From NCBI GenBank assembly GCA_030609625.1, contig JAUWBX010000103.1, positions 1 to 6,877 of the forward strand: a DNA stretch of 6,877 nt, read 5' to 3'. The translations under genes were made by a program, and so were the position numbers. Position 1 is the first letter of the stretch. The number at the start of each line of letters is the position of its first letter. This document shows, piece by piece, positions 1 to 6,376 of the stretch. The DNA comes from Phycisphaerae bacterium. GTDB lineage: Bacteria; Planctomycetota; Phycisphaerae; Sedimentisphaerales; Anaerobacaceae. Under the pieces are notes generated by a model. That model was given only the letters and a program-made list of their open reading frames with translations, was not told the origin of the DNA and did no database searches.

Positions 1-113
1 GATTTTTACGATATTACGCCAATTTTACCAGCTTTTACAGAAAAAGCTAATAAGGAAAAAGGCAAACGGCCAAAGCCCATATTTTTCAGCTTTTACTTCG
101 GGGGCAAATTCAC
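1..113. other. AT-rich leader, no supported gene
   Basis: No gene can be supported here. Two forward frames happen to stay open from the window edge to stops at 115-117 and 122-124, but neither looks like a conserved protein end and both are AT-rich. The word TTTTAC recurs at 4-9, 23-28, 33-38 and 91-96, and CAGCTTTTAC occurs twice (29-38 and 87-96). A small AT-rich hairpin is possible (AGCTTTT at 30-36 against AAAAGCT at 42-48), but it has no following T-run on the + strand, so I do not call a terminator. Confidence 0.5.
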
Positions 114-142
114 TTGACAAAGCTTGATTTAAAAGTTAAACT
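114..142 (+). promoter_or_regulatory. sigma-70-like promoter for the exported protein gene
   Basis: A perfect -35 hexamer TTGACA (114-119) is followed after exactly 17 bases by TAAACT (137-142), which matches 4 of 6 bases of the -10 consensus. Transcription would begin near 149-151, leaving a leader of about 65 nt before the ATG at 216. This is the best promoter-like pair I found by eye. It may serve only the first gene or, if there is read-through across the 113-nt spacer, the transporter genes too. Confidence 0.5.
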
Positions 143-215
143 GGGTGATGTTGGATGTAGATATAGGCTGGAGATTGTCTAATCCAAGACCGGTAATTTT
201 TAGGGTGTTTGCAAA

Positions 216-1352
216 ATGAAGATAAAATGGCTCATTTTCGCTGTTCTGGTGGGATTTTTGGTCTTGGTGATGAACCCAGGCTCTGTTGCTGTCAATACCA
301 GAGAGGTTGACAATGTACGTAAAAAGATCGTGCTCAATGATAGCGATTTAAAAATTATCGATGATTTTCTTGCTCAGGCAATACAGGAATTGGTCGGAAC
401 GAGGGATTTTACCAAAATAGCAAAGATTCGTACAGTCATACTCAGCAGGCAGAGCAACCAGGCCCAGTACGCCCAACAGTTTTCTGAGTCGGCCCGTAAA
501 TATATCGCCGAAGGCTTTAAACAGGCTGAAGAATTACCGCGCCCGGAGCGCATAATCGGAGTAAAGATTAATCTTTTGATTCTGATGGATGGTATGCGGG
601 ACCTGGGTTTGGCAGACCTGGCTATCGCGATGCTAAAAAATGAGAATATGGTTATTCGCTACTGGGCTGTACATTGTCTTACAAACTCCAGCATTATAGC
701 ACAATTAAATTCCACAATAACTTCTAATGCGAACCAGGCATCGGCTATCGCAACACAGCTTAAAGACCTTATCGAGACCAGCACCCCTGAGATAGTAGTT
801 TTGATAGCTCAATTTGCAGCCGGCTTGAACATCCCGGAAGCTGAACAGTTACTAATCCAAATAGCTGATTTGCGAATTAAAAGATACGCCGACTGGACAG
901 TGAAGTATGAGCTTTATGATAGTGCCATCTTGAAATTTCTCAGCAGCAAAATACCCTTATCCTCGGAGTCTCTCGGCGAAACGCTGCCGACAACTACCAG
1001 TACAAAGCCCGAGATTGCTCGGCGCTTCGCACAGTTATATTCTTATGCGATACAAAGGTACGCTAAAGGCGATGGCATCTTGAACGATACCCAGAAAAGC
1101 CATTTAGCTTCCGTTTTGGTCGAGACCGAAGACAAGTGTATCGGCCGGCTTCTGGGCAAGCCGCAATTAACTATAAGAAGGGTTGTCGAGCGGAAAAATA
1201 TACAGGCCATTTTAGCCGAGCACGACAGATTACTCGGCACAGCAACAACGCCAGGCCAATTACCCACGGCCCTGAAGTTTGACTACAGCACAACCGGCAG
1301 CAGCACACGCACCGCACCGCTCCCTTTACCCGACCCACCCACAAAAAAATGA
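216..1352 (+). CDS. exported HEAT-like alpha-helical protein of unknown function
   Basis: I do not recognise a named family. The 378-residue product begins with a Sec-type signal: basic start (MKIK), hydrophobic core at about 5-19, then NPGSVA with likely cleavage after Ala25. This places the mature protein outside the cytoplasmic membrane, unless the segment is kept as an anchor. The rest looks almost entirely helical. A segment near 140-155 (NENMVIRYWAVHCLTN) resembles a HEAT/armadillo-type repeat helix, suggesting a scaffold or protein-binding role rather than an enzyme. The last 35 or so residues are Thr/Ser/Pro-rich and probably disordered. The ATG is preceded by AGGGTG (202-207) at 8-nt spacing, and a sigma-70-like promoter lies at 114-142. 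The stop codon is formed by the first bases of a tandem repeat. It is co-directional with the transporter operon, but nothing in the sequence ties it to transport. Confidence 0.8.
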   Translation: MKIKWLIFAVLVGFLVLVMNPGSVAVNTREVDNVRKKIVLNDSDLKIIDDFLAQAIQELVGTRDFTKIAKIRTVILSRQSNQAQYAQQFSESARKYIAEGFKQAEELPRPERIIGVKINLLILMDGMRDLGLADLAIAMLKNENMVIRYWAVHCLTNSSIIAQLNSTITSNANQASAIATQLKDLIETSTPEIVVLIAQFAAGLNIPEAEQLLIQIADLRIKRYADWTVKYELYDSAILKFLSSKIPLSSESLGETLPTTTSTKPEIARRFAQLYSYAIQRYAKGDGILNDTQKSHLASVLVETEDKCIGRLLGKPQLTIRRVVERKNIQAILAEHDRLLGTATTPGQLPTALKFDYSTTGSSTRTAPLPLPDPPTKK

Positions 1353-1403
1353 TTATTGATTATTGACAGTTGATTATTGACGATTGATTACTGATAATTG
1401 ATA
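1350..1403. repeat. degenerate 14-nt tandem repeat in the spacer
   Basis: Units beginning TTGATTATTGAC lie at 1356 and 1370. Degenerate copies follow at 1384 (TTGATTACTGAT) and 1398 (TTGATA), giving an exact 14-nt period. A partial copy, TGATTATTGA, starts on the stop codon of the preceding gene (TGA 1350-1352). The segment is AT-rich, has no GC stem and does not look like an intrinsic terminator. Similar short repeats are, from memory, scattered through spacers of some planctomycete genomes; that part is recall, not shown here. Confidence 0.65.
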
Positions 1404-1465
1404 TTCGAATCCGCACACGGCAAAACGATATACAATAAACAGCTTAAAGCAAAAGGGATTTTGCA

Positions 1466-3382
1466 TTGAAGTTTGTAAGCCTTGTATTTACCACAGCCAC
1501 GTACCAATTGCAGGGACACTACCGAACCAGCCTGCCAGTAAGGCCGGCACTTCTTGTAACGATAATTTGTGCGGGGTTGATTATTGCAGGATGTGACGGC
1601 TCAGGGTCTGTTGAAGAGCCGAACGAAATGGTCCTGCATCACGTCCTTTCCACCAGGATAAAAGGCCTCGACCCCGGCAATATGCGTGATGTCTATTCTG
1701 TTATAGTCGCCAGCCAGATATTCGAGCCCCTGTATCAATATCACTTCCTGAAGCGCCCGTACCAGCTTGTGCCTCTATTAGCTGAAGATATGCCGCAAAT
1801 CAGCGACGATTTGCTCACCTATACCATAAAAATCAAAAAAGGTGTTTACTTTCAGGATGACCCGTGTTTTGGTTCCACCGTAAGGCGTCCTGCGGACCGC
1901 CTTGCGGGGTCCCTCCCAAACGGTAAAGGACGCGAGCTGAAGGCCCGGGATTTTGTTTACGCCATCAAAAGGGTCGCCAACATCAAGTATCTGAGCCCAA
2001 ACTGGTCTATGTTTGATAACAAAATTGTCGGGCTCGATGAGTTTCGTGAATATACAAAAACCTGCAAAAGCGAGGCAGACGTCGATTATTCACGGCAGGT
2101 TCAAGGTTTAACAACTCCCGACGACTACACACTGGTTATCAGGCTCAAGAAAGCCTGGCCCCAATTGTGCTTGGCCCTGGCGGATATAGCAACATCGCCT
2201 GTAGCCAAAGAGGCGGTCGATTATTACGGCAGGGATATTATAAGCCATCCCGTAGGTACCGGGCCGTTCCGGCTGAATGTATGGCGCCGCGGCAGCTACA
2301 TCGAGCTTGTCCGCAATCCGGCTTTCAGGGGCGAACTTTATCCAAGCCGGGGCGAACCTGGCGATGCCGAGGCCGGCTATCTGGATGATGCCGGAAAGCC
2401 AATACCTTTTGCCGACAGAGTAGTCTGGACCATAATCGAAGAACGCCAGCCGGCCTGGCTTTTATTTTTGCAGGGCAAAGTCGATGCCACCGTAATCCCC
2501 AAAGACAACTTCGATGAGGTTATGGGCGGGGCCGGTGAATTGACGCCGGCAATGAAGCAACGCAACATACACCTGAAGACCTTTAAGGACCCCTCAACCT
2601 ACTGGCTTGGTTTTAATATGGCAGACCCTGTCCTCGGCAAAAACAAACCGCTTCGCAATGCAATAACCTACGCCATAGACCGTGAGAAGTTTATAGAGCT
2701 GTTTTTCAACAATCGACATCTGGTTGCCCACGGCCTTATACCACCGGTAATGCCCTCTTACAATCCCGAGATAAAAGAAAAGGGATACGCCCAGTATGAC
2801 CCGGAAAAGGCACAGGAGCTATTGAAAGAGGCCGAGAAAATTCACGGCGGAAAACTGCCTGCGTTCAAAATGGCTCTACCGGGCACAAATACCTGGTATC
2901 GTCAGTTTGGCCAGCTCCTAAAACGTAATTTGAATGCCGTCGGTCTTGAAGTTGAAACGGAATATATGGACCGCCCTACTTATCTGGAAAAGGTCAATAC
3001 CAGAAGTGTTCAGATGTTCACCTCCGGCAGCAGCGCAAGCACACCCGACGCGCAGGACTTTCTGGCAATGTTTTACAGCAGATACCATGCACCCGGACCA
3101 AATAAATTCAATTACTCCAATCCGGAGTTTGACAAACTATATGAAAAAGCGCAAGTAATGCTCGACGGCCCAGAAAAACGTCGGCTGTATAGAAAAATGG
3201 AGCTTGCAGTTCTGGAAGATTGCCCAGCGGCCTTCTTAAACCATCGCGTCGCGTATGTGCTGCATCATGACTGGTATAAGAACTACAAGCCGCACGCCTT
3301 CGCATACGGGCTGAGCAAGTATCGCAGAATCGATATGGCCAAACGCGCAGCGTACAAGAAACTTTTGAAGACAATTAAATGA
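1466..3382 (+). CDS. family-5 peptide ABC transporter substrate-binding lipoprotein
   Basis: This is the extracytoplasmic receptor that captures the substrate (probably an oligopeptide) and delivers it to the two permeases encoded next. The product is 638 residues, longer than the usual 500-600. A hydrophobic segment (29-41) ends in the lipobox IAGC, with Cys43 the likely lipidated residue, so it is membrane-anchored. SBP_bac_5 hallmarks follow: LDPGN and FEPLYQY in the first lobe, HPVGTGPFRL at about 261-270, and the LRNAITYAIDRE segment at about 396-407. The TTG start at 1466 is chosen because AAAAGGGA (1451-1458) sits 7 nt upstream and no in-frame ATG precedes the lipobox. It gives an unusually long pre-signal region. 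A TTG at 1508 would give a 29-residue signal but lacks a ribosome site. Residues 136-152 look like an in-frame repeat-derived insertion. The stop overlaps the next start (ATGA). The exact substrate cannot be read from sequence. Confidence 0.92.
   Translation: MKFVSLVFTTATYQLQGHYRTSLPVRPALLVTIICAGLIIAGCDGSGSVEEPNEMVLHHVLSTRIKGLDPGNMRDVYSVIVASQIFEPLYQYHFLKRPYQLVPLLAEDMPQISDDLLTYTIKIKKGVYFQDDPCFGSTVRRPADRLAGSLPNGKGRELKARDFVYAIKRVANIKYLSPNWSMFDNKIVGLDEFREYTKTCKSEADVDYSRQVQGLTTPDDYTLVIRLKKAWPQLCLALADIATSPVAKEAVDYYGRDIISHPVGTGPFRLNVWRRGSYIELVRNPAFRGELYPSRGEPGDAEAGYLDDAGKPIPFADRVVWTIIEERQPAWLLFLQGKVDATVIPKDNFDEVMGGAGELTPAMKQRNIHLKTFKDPSTYWLGFNMADPVLGKNKPLRNAITYAIDREKFIELFFNNRHLVAHGLIPPVMPSYNPEIKEKGYAQYDPEKAQELLKEAEKIHGGKLPAFKMALPGTNTWYRQFGQLLKRNLNAVGLEVETEYMDRPTYLEKVNTRSVQMFTSGSSASTPDAQDFLAMFYSRYHAPGPNKFNYSNPEFDKLYEKAQVMLDGPEKRRLYRKMELAVLEDCPAAFLNHRVAYVLHHDWYKNYKPHAFAYGLSKYRRIDMAKRAAYKKLLKTIK
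1871..1921 (+). repeat. candidate in-frame hairpin element inside the receptor gene
   Basis: This 51-nt GC-rich segment encodes residues 136-152 (GSTVRRPADRLAGSLPN). AAGGCG (1882-1887) pairs with CGCCTT (1898-1903), extended inward by TCC (1888-1890) with GGA (1894-1896) and one bulged C. An alternative stem pairs GGACC (1894-1898) with GGTCC (1908-1912). I expect relatives to run almost directly from 'DPCF' to 'GGKGRELKA', making this an extra, Arg/Pro/Ala-rich loop. Its length is a multiple of three and its frame has no stop, whereas the +1 frame hits a TAA at once. The boundaries are estimates and the insertion call depends on remembered family patterns. Confidence 0.5.
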
Positions 3383-4317
3383 CATCGTACATAACAAGGC
3401 GGCTTCTATATACCATACCGATTGTATTCGGCGTACTACTGCTGACCTTTGTATTGTTCACTCTCGTTGGCGGTGACATATCCATTGAAATAGCCGGCAA
3501 AGGCGCCACTCAGGAAACAATAGACGAAATCCGCGAGGAGTACGGCCTTAACAAGCCTTTGTTTCTGTCGTGGGACAGCCAATTCGTAAACCACTTCAGG
3601 AACGCGCTGACATTTAATTTCGGCAGGGCCCGCGACCGTGAACCGGTTATTGACAAAATCAAAAGGGGTGTAGGGCCTTCTCTGGCGTTGACGGTGCCGA
3701 TGTTCTTTGGGGTCGTAATAATTTCGGTAAGCTTATCGCTCATTATCGCGTTTGTTCGCGGTACAGTCTGGGACATTTTAGTCGTGGTTATTTGTGTTGC
3801 GGGGATGAGTATTCCATATCTCAGTTTTATTCTTTTCGGCCAGTATTTCCTCGCATACAAGTGGGGGCTTTTTCCGGTGTTTTTCTCTCCGGATTTGACA
3901 ATGGCACAGTACGTAGCTTTGCCTGTGTTAATTGGTATAGCAGCAGGCCTGGGAGGGAATCTGCGTTTTTTTAGAACAGTTATGCTCGATGAGATGCGAA
4001 ACGACTACGTTCGGACGGCTTTTGCGAAAGGGCTTACAGTTAGGCGTGTGCTGTTCAAGCACGTTTTGAAAAATGCAATGATACCGATTATTACGCGGGT
4101 GGTTTTGGCGATACCGTTCTTGTTCTTAGGGTCGCTGCTGCTTGAGAGGTTTTTCGGCATCCCTGGATTGGGTTATCTGATGGTGGAGGCAATCGGCTCA
4201 CGCGATTATTTTGTTATCAGCGCTATGACTTACATAAGCGCAATACTTTTTGTGGTATTTAATCTTATAACAGATATTTGCTACTCACTTGTTGACCCGA
4301 GGATTTCTCTTGAGTGA
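3379..4317 (+). CDS. dppB: peptide ABC transporter permease, DppB/OppB type
   Basis: This is the first of two membrane subunits forming the import channel. The 312-residue product has the usual length and layout: an N-terminal membrane helix (about 9-30), a long outer loop that includes EIREEYGLNKPL, then about five further helices (roughly 100-126, 130-155, 176-196, 238-262 and 277-303). The cytoplasmic EAA-type loop that docks onto the ATPases is DYVRTAFAKG (209-218), followed by KHVLKNAMIPI. The end, SLVDPRISLE, is typical of the family. The ATG overlaps the receptor's stop by 4 nt (ATGA), and the only upstream purine-rich stretch is a modest GAAGA (3367-3371), so translation is probably coupled. 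I see no insertion here, unlike three of its four partner genes. Dpp versus Opp naming is arbitrary because the substrate is unknown. Confidence 0.93.
   Translation: MTSYITRRLLYTIPIVFGVLLLTFVLFTLVGGDISIEIAGKGATQETIDEIREEYGLNKPLFLSWDSQFVNHFRNALTFNFGRARDREPVIDKIKRGVGPSLALTVPMFFGVVIISVSLSLIIAFVRGTVWDILVVVICVAGMSIPYLSFILFGQYFLAYKWGLFPVFFSPDLTMAQYVALPVLIGIAAGLGGNLRFFRTVMLDEMRNDYVRTAFAKGLTVRRVLFKHVLKNAMIPIITRVVLAIPFLFLGSLLLERFFGIPGLGYLMVEAIGSRDYFVISAMTYISAILFVVFNLITDICYSLVDPRISLE
4299..4303 (+). promoter_or_regulatory. ribosome binding site that sets the dppC start
   Basis: GAGGA at 4299-4303 lies inside the end of the first permease gene and is 6 nt before a TTG at 4310. It favours TTG 4310 over the TTG pair at 4289/4292, which have no comparable purine-rich site at the right distance. 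The result is a TTGAGTGA overlap of 8 nt with the upstream stop. Confidence 0.65.
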
Positions 4318-5242
4318 ATCTCAGCAGTTAATAAAGAAAGAGCTGTCAAAGGGCACAAATCTGTGGAAGGACGGTGCCAGAAGGCTTCGCAGGCGCAAAC
4401 TGGCGATGGTTTGTTTCGGTGTGATAGTAATATATTTTTTGCTTGCTGGTTTTATCTATTTGGCGGAGTTTTTTGATTGGCAAATTGGGCCGACACTATG
4501 GGCCGAACAGGCCGGACAATCTTATGCGCCGCCCAGCTCGAAAAATATATTCGGCACCGATATATTCGGGCAGTCAGTTCTGCGAAAAACGCTGTACGGA
4601 ACGAAGATATCGATAACGGTTGCGTTATGTGCTTCGCTTATCAGTATCGTCATCGGTGTCCCTTTAGGAGCTGTCGCGGGCTATTTTCGCGGCTTCGTGG
4701 ATGAAATAATCGTCTGGATTTATTCAACTCTAAGCTCAGTTCCGTATATCCTGTTGATATTGGCTTTTGCCGTTGTGCTGCGTGATAAGACTTTTTTCGG
4801 CTATAAGCTGACGGGTATCACGGCGGTCTATTTAGCTATCGGCCTTACGAGCTGGGTCGGCATTTGCCGACTGATTCGCGGTGAAGTTATCAAACACAAA
4901 GACAGAGAATATATCTTAGCTGCGATTAGCTATGGGTGCAGTCGCCGGCGGATAATCTTCAGGCATCTGCTGCCCAATGTTTTTCATCTTGTGATAATTG
5001 ACTTTTCGCTGCGATTCGTGGCCTTCATTCACGCAGAAGTTATTCTGAGCTTTTTAGGGCTTGGAGAAGCGGAGCGTCCGAGCTGGGGAGCGATGATAAA
5101 CGATGCCAGGATTGAGCTTTCGCGAGGTGTATGGTGGCAAATGGCGGCGGCTACGGTGGCAATATTCTTCCTGTCATTAGCATTGAATATCTTCGGCGAC
5201 GCCCTGAGAGACTCGCTCGACCCGAAGTTGAGGATTCAATGA
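4310..5242 (+). CDS. dppC: peptide ABC transporter permease, DppC/OppC type
   Basis: This is the second channel subunit, 310 residues from the chosen start. A short basic N-terminal stretch (RRLRRRKLAM at 24-33) precedes the first membrane helix (about 31-51), as in the OppC N-terminal domain. The motif NIFGTDIFGQSVLRKTLYG just before the core domain matches the family pattern 'LGTDxFGRDVxSRxxYG'. The ATPase-docking EAA loop is REYILAAISYG (about 199-209), followed by FRHLLPNV. The ends LGLGEAERPSWGAMI and DALRDSLDPKLR are strongly conserved in the family. An earlier TTG at 4289 would add 7 residues but has no ribosome site. The gene overlaps the upstream permease by 8 nt, indicating translational coupling. 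It is followed by a 50-nt spacer that begins with a short direct repeat. No insertion or missing motif is seen. Confidence 0.93.
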   Translation: MSESQQLIKKELSKGTNLWKDGARRLRRRKLAMVCFGVIVIYFLLAGFIYLAEFFDWQIGPTLWAEQAGQSYAPPSSKNIFGTDIFGQSVLRKTLYGTKISITVALCASLISIVIGVPLGAVAGYFRGFVDEIIVWIYSTLSSVPYILLILAFAVVLRDKTFFGYKLTGITAVYLAIGLTSWVGICRLIRGEVIKHKDREYILAAISYGCSRRRIIFRHLLPNVFHLVIIDFSLRFVAFIHAEVILSFLGLGEAERPSWGAMINDARIELSRGVWWQMAAATVAIFFLSLALNIFGDALRDSLDPKLRIQ

Positions 5243-5258
5243 GCACAAGTGCACAAGA
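5243..5258. repeat. 8-nt direct repeat flush with the dppC stop
   Basis: GCACAAGT (5243-5250) is followed directly by GCACAAGA (5251-5258), immediately after the TGA stop at 5240-5242. GCAC-AA-GTGC also forms a tiny inverted repeat. The remaining spacer to 5292 is AT-rich (about 34 nt), with no clear promoter, terminator or strong ribosome site. It is short, so chance is possible. It is listed because the other two repeat-bearing spacers in the window also begin exactly at stop codons. Confidence 0.4.
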
Positions 5259-5292
5259 GTATAAATAGAAAGATATAAGACTCAGAAAAAAT

Positions 5293-6336
5293 ATGGGTGA
5301 CAATGGAACATTACTCTCGGTCAGGAATCTTTCGACGCACTTTTTTACTGAAGAAGGCGTAGTAAAAGCGGTGCAGGGTGTGAGCTTTTCGATAAAGAAA
5401 GGCCGAACGTTTGGGCTTGTTGGCGAGAGCGGGTGCGGTAAGAGCGTAACGGCACTATCAATTATGCGATTGGTTCCTGCTCCGCAGGGTAAAATCGTCA
5501 GCGGTGAAATTGTGTGGCACGGGCTTCCAGGCCGTGGGTTAATCACGGGCTGGAAGCCCGTGCCACAACGGAACCTGCCGGCGTTGAGTGAAAACCAAAT
5601 GCGGAAATTTCGCGGCAATAAAATTGCTATGATTTTTCAAGAGCCGCAGACCAGTCTCAATCCGGTCTATACGATTGGCAGCCAGATTGCCGAGGCCATC
5701 AGGGGCCATCAGAAAAAAAGCCGCAAAGAGGCCTGGGCGGATGCGGTCGAGATGCTGCGGAAAGTGGGCATTACGGACCCTGCCCGGCGGGCGCATGAAT
5801 ATCCACATCAGATGTCCGGCGGTATGCAGCAGCGGGTTATGATAGCAATGGCGGCAAGCTGTGAGCCGGCGCTGCTTATAGCCGATGAGCCAACAACCGC
5901 TCTGGACGTAACGATTCAGGCGCAGATACTTGATTTGTTAGATGATTTGCAAAAACAAAACGGGATGAGTATTTTGCTGATAACCCACGACTTGGGTATT
6001 GTGGCCGAGCGAGCCGAGAATGTTGCCGTGATGTACGCATCGCGAATAGTGGAAGTGGCCGCTTCGCAGAGGCTTTTTGCAGGGCCTTTACATCCTTATA
6101 CTCGTGGGCTGTTAAAGTCTCTGCCGCGATTGGGTTTTTCAGAGGAACGGCTGCCGACAATTTCGGGTAATGTTCCCGAGCCATTGCATTTCCCGACAGG
6201 TTGCAAATTTCATCCCCGCTGCCCGACAGGTAAGACAGACAAGCGGTGCCGGAGCGTTGAGCCTGAGTTGAGGGAAGTTCAGCCGGGACGGTGCGTTGCC
6301 TGCTGGCACGCGAACAGCTATGAAATTGATAAATGA
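5293..6336 (+). CDS. dppD: peptide ABC transporter ATPase, DppD/OppD type
   Basis: One of the two cytoplasmic ATPases that drive import. The 347-residue product has every ATPase motif: Walker A GESGCGKS (44-51), Q-loop Gln116 in IFQEPQTSLNP, signature MSGGMQQR (174-181), Walker B LLIADE (194-199), D-loop ALD (203-205) and the switch His232 in THD. It ends with the oligopeptide-type C-terminal domain (HPYTRGLL, then GCKFHPRCP) with Cys304, Cys310, Cys319 and Cys337 in the family spacing. Related domains have been reported to hold an iron-sulfur cluster. Residues 75-91 are extra compared with the expected '...WHGRNLPALSE...' strand and are encoded by a palindromic repeat. All catalytic motifs are intact and the frame is preserved, so the protein is probably functional. 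The ATG at 5293 has no clear ribosome site; it is chosen because the ABC domain begins at once (LLSVRNLSTHF). Confidence 0.94.
   Translation: MGDNGTLLSVRNLSTHFFTEEGVVKAVQGVSFSIKKGRTFGLVGESGCGKSVTALSIMRLVPAPQGKIVSGEIVWHGLPGRGLITGWKPVPQRNLPALSENQMRKFRGNKIAMIFQEPQTSLNPVYTIGSQIAEAIRGHQKKSRKEAWADAVEMLRKVGITDPARRAHEYPHQMSGGMQQRVMIAMAASCEPALLIADEPTTALDVTIQAQILDLLDDLQKQNGMSILLITHDLGIVAERAENVAVMYASRIVEVAASQRLFAGPLHPYTRGLLKSLPRLGFSEERLPTISGNVPEPLHFPTGCKFHPRCPTGKTDKRCRSVEPELREVQPGRCVACWHANSYEIDK
5513..5567. repeat. in-frame palindromic REP/MITE-like element inside dppD
   Basis: Two 24-nt arms (5513-5536 and 5544-5567) are reverse complements except for one G-G mismatch (5531 against 5549). They are separated by a 7-nt loop, GGTTAAT. 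The core is GGCACGGGCTTCCAG and its complement. The conserved part, 5515-5565, is exactly 51 nt, or 17 codons, and is read as Trp75-Pro91, including LITGWKPVP. The reverse strand reads TGFQPV, a peptide I recall from spurious predictions across planctomycetes, which suggests a high-copy family. One of the other forward frames would hit TAA in the loop, so the frame matters. The palindrome is certain; its mobility is inferred. Confidence 0.88.
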
Positions 6337-6376
6337 TGAATATCGAATGTCGAATAATGAATTTTGAAATTCGGAT
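6337..6376. repeat. AT-rich 'GAATxTCGAAT' repeat filling the dppD-dppF spacer
   Basis: The 40-nt spacer after the TGA at 6334-6336 consists of GAATATC, GAATGTC, GAATAATGAATTTT and GAAATTC words in succession. The last part forms a perfect inverted repeat, GAATTT-TG-AAATTC (6359-6372). The reverse strand reads 'FDIRYSSF', a phrase I remember from repeat-derived false proteins of planctomycetes. The repeat runs right up to the ATG at 6377, so the following gene has no recognisable Shine-Dalgarno sequence. Confidence 0.6.

Noticed and set aside
1..124. Two forward frames open from the window edge, possibly the tail of an upstream gene
   Set aside because: Two frames are open at once, the sequence is AT-rich and low in information, and neither translation resembles a conserved C-terminus.
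1350..1403. CRISPR array
   Set aside because: Units are 14 nt, contiguous, degenerate and without spacers.
1398..1436. Promoter for the transporter operon (TTGATA at 1398, TACAAT at 1431)
   Set aside because: The spacer between the hexamers is 27 nt, far from 16-18, and no better -35 lies at the right distance. A start of transcription here is possible but not supported.
1353..1465. Intrinsic terminator between the exported protein gene and the receptor gene
   Set aside because: The region is AT-rich with direct repeats but has no GC stem followed by a T-run.
2335..2415. Acidic/Gly-rich stretch in the receptor (near residues 290-315) as another in-frame insertion
   Set aside because: The YPSxGEPGDxEAG and DAGKPIPFADR pattern is, as I recall it, a normal feature of this receptor subfamily, and the DNA has no palindrome.
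4289..4309. Earlier TTG start for the second permease
   Set aside because: It has no purine-rich site at the right distance, whereas TTG 4310 has GAGGA 6 nt upstream.
5151..5618. Reverse-strand open frame of 155 codons opposite dppC/dppD
   Set aside because: It spans the ends of two strongly conserved transporter genes and the palindrome, and reads repeat-like phrases (TGFQPV). It is a shadow of the real genes.
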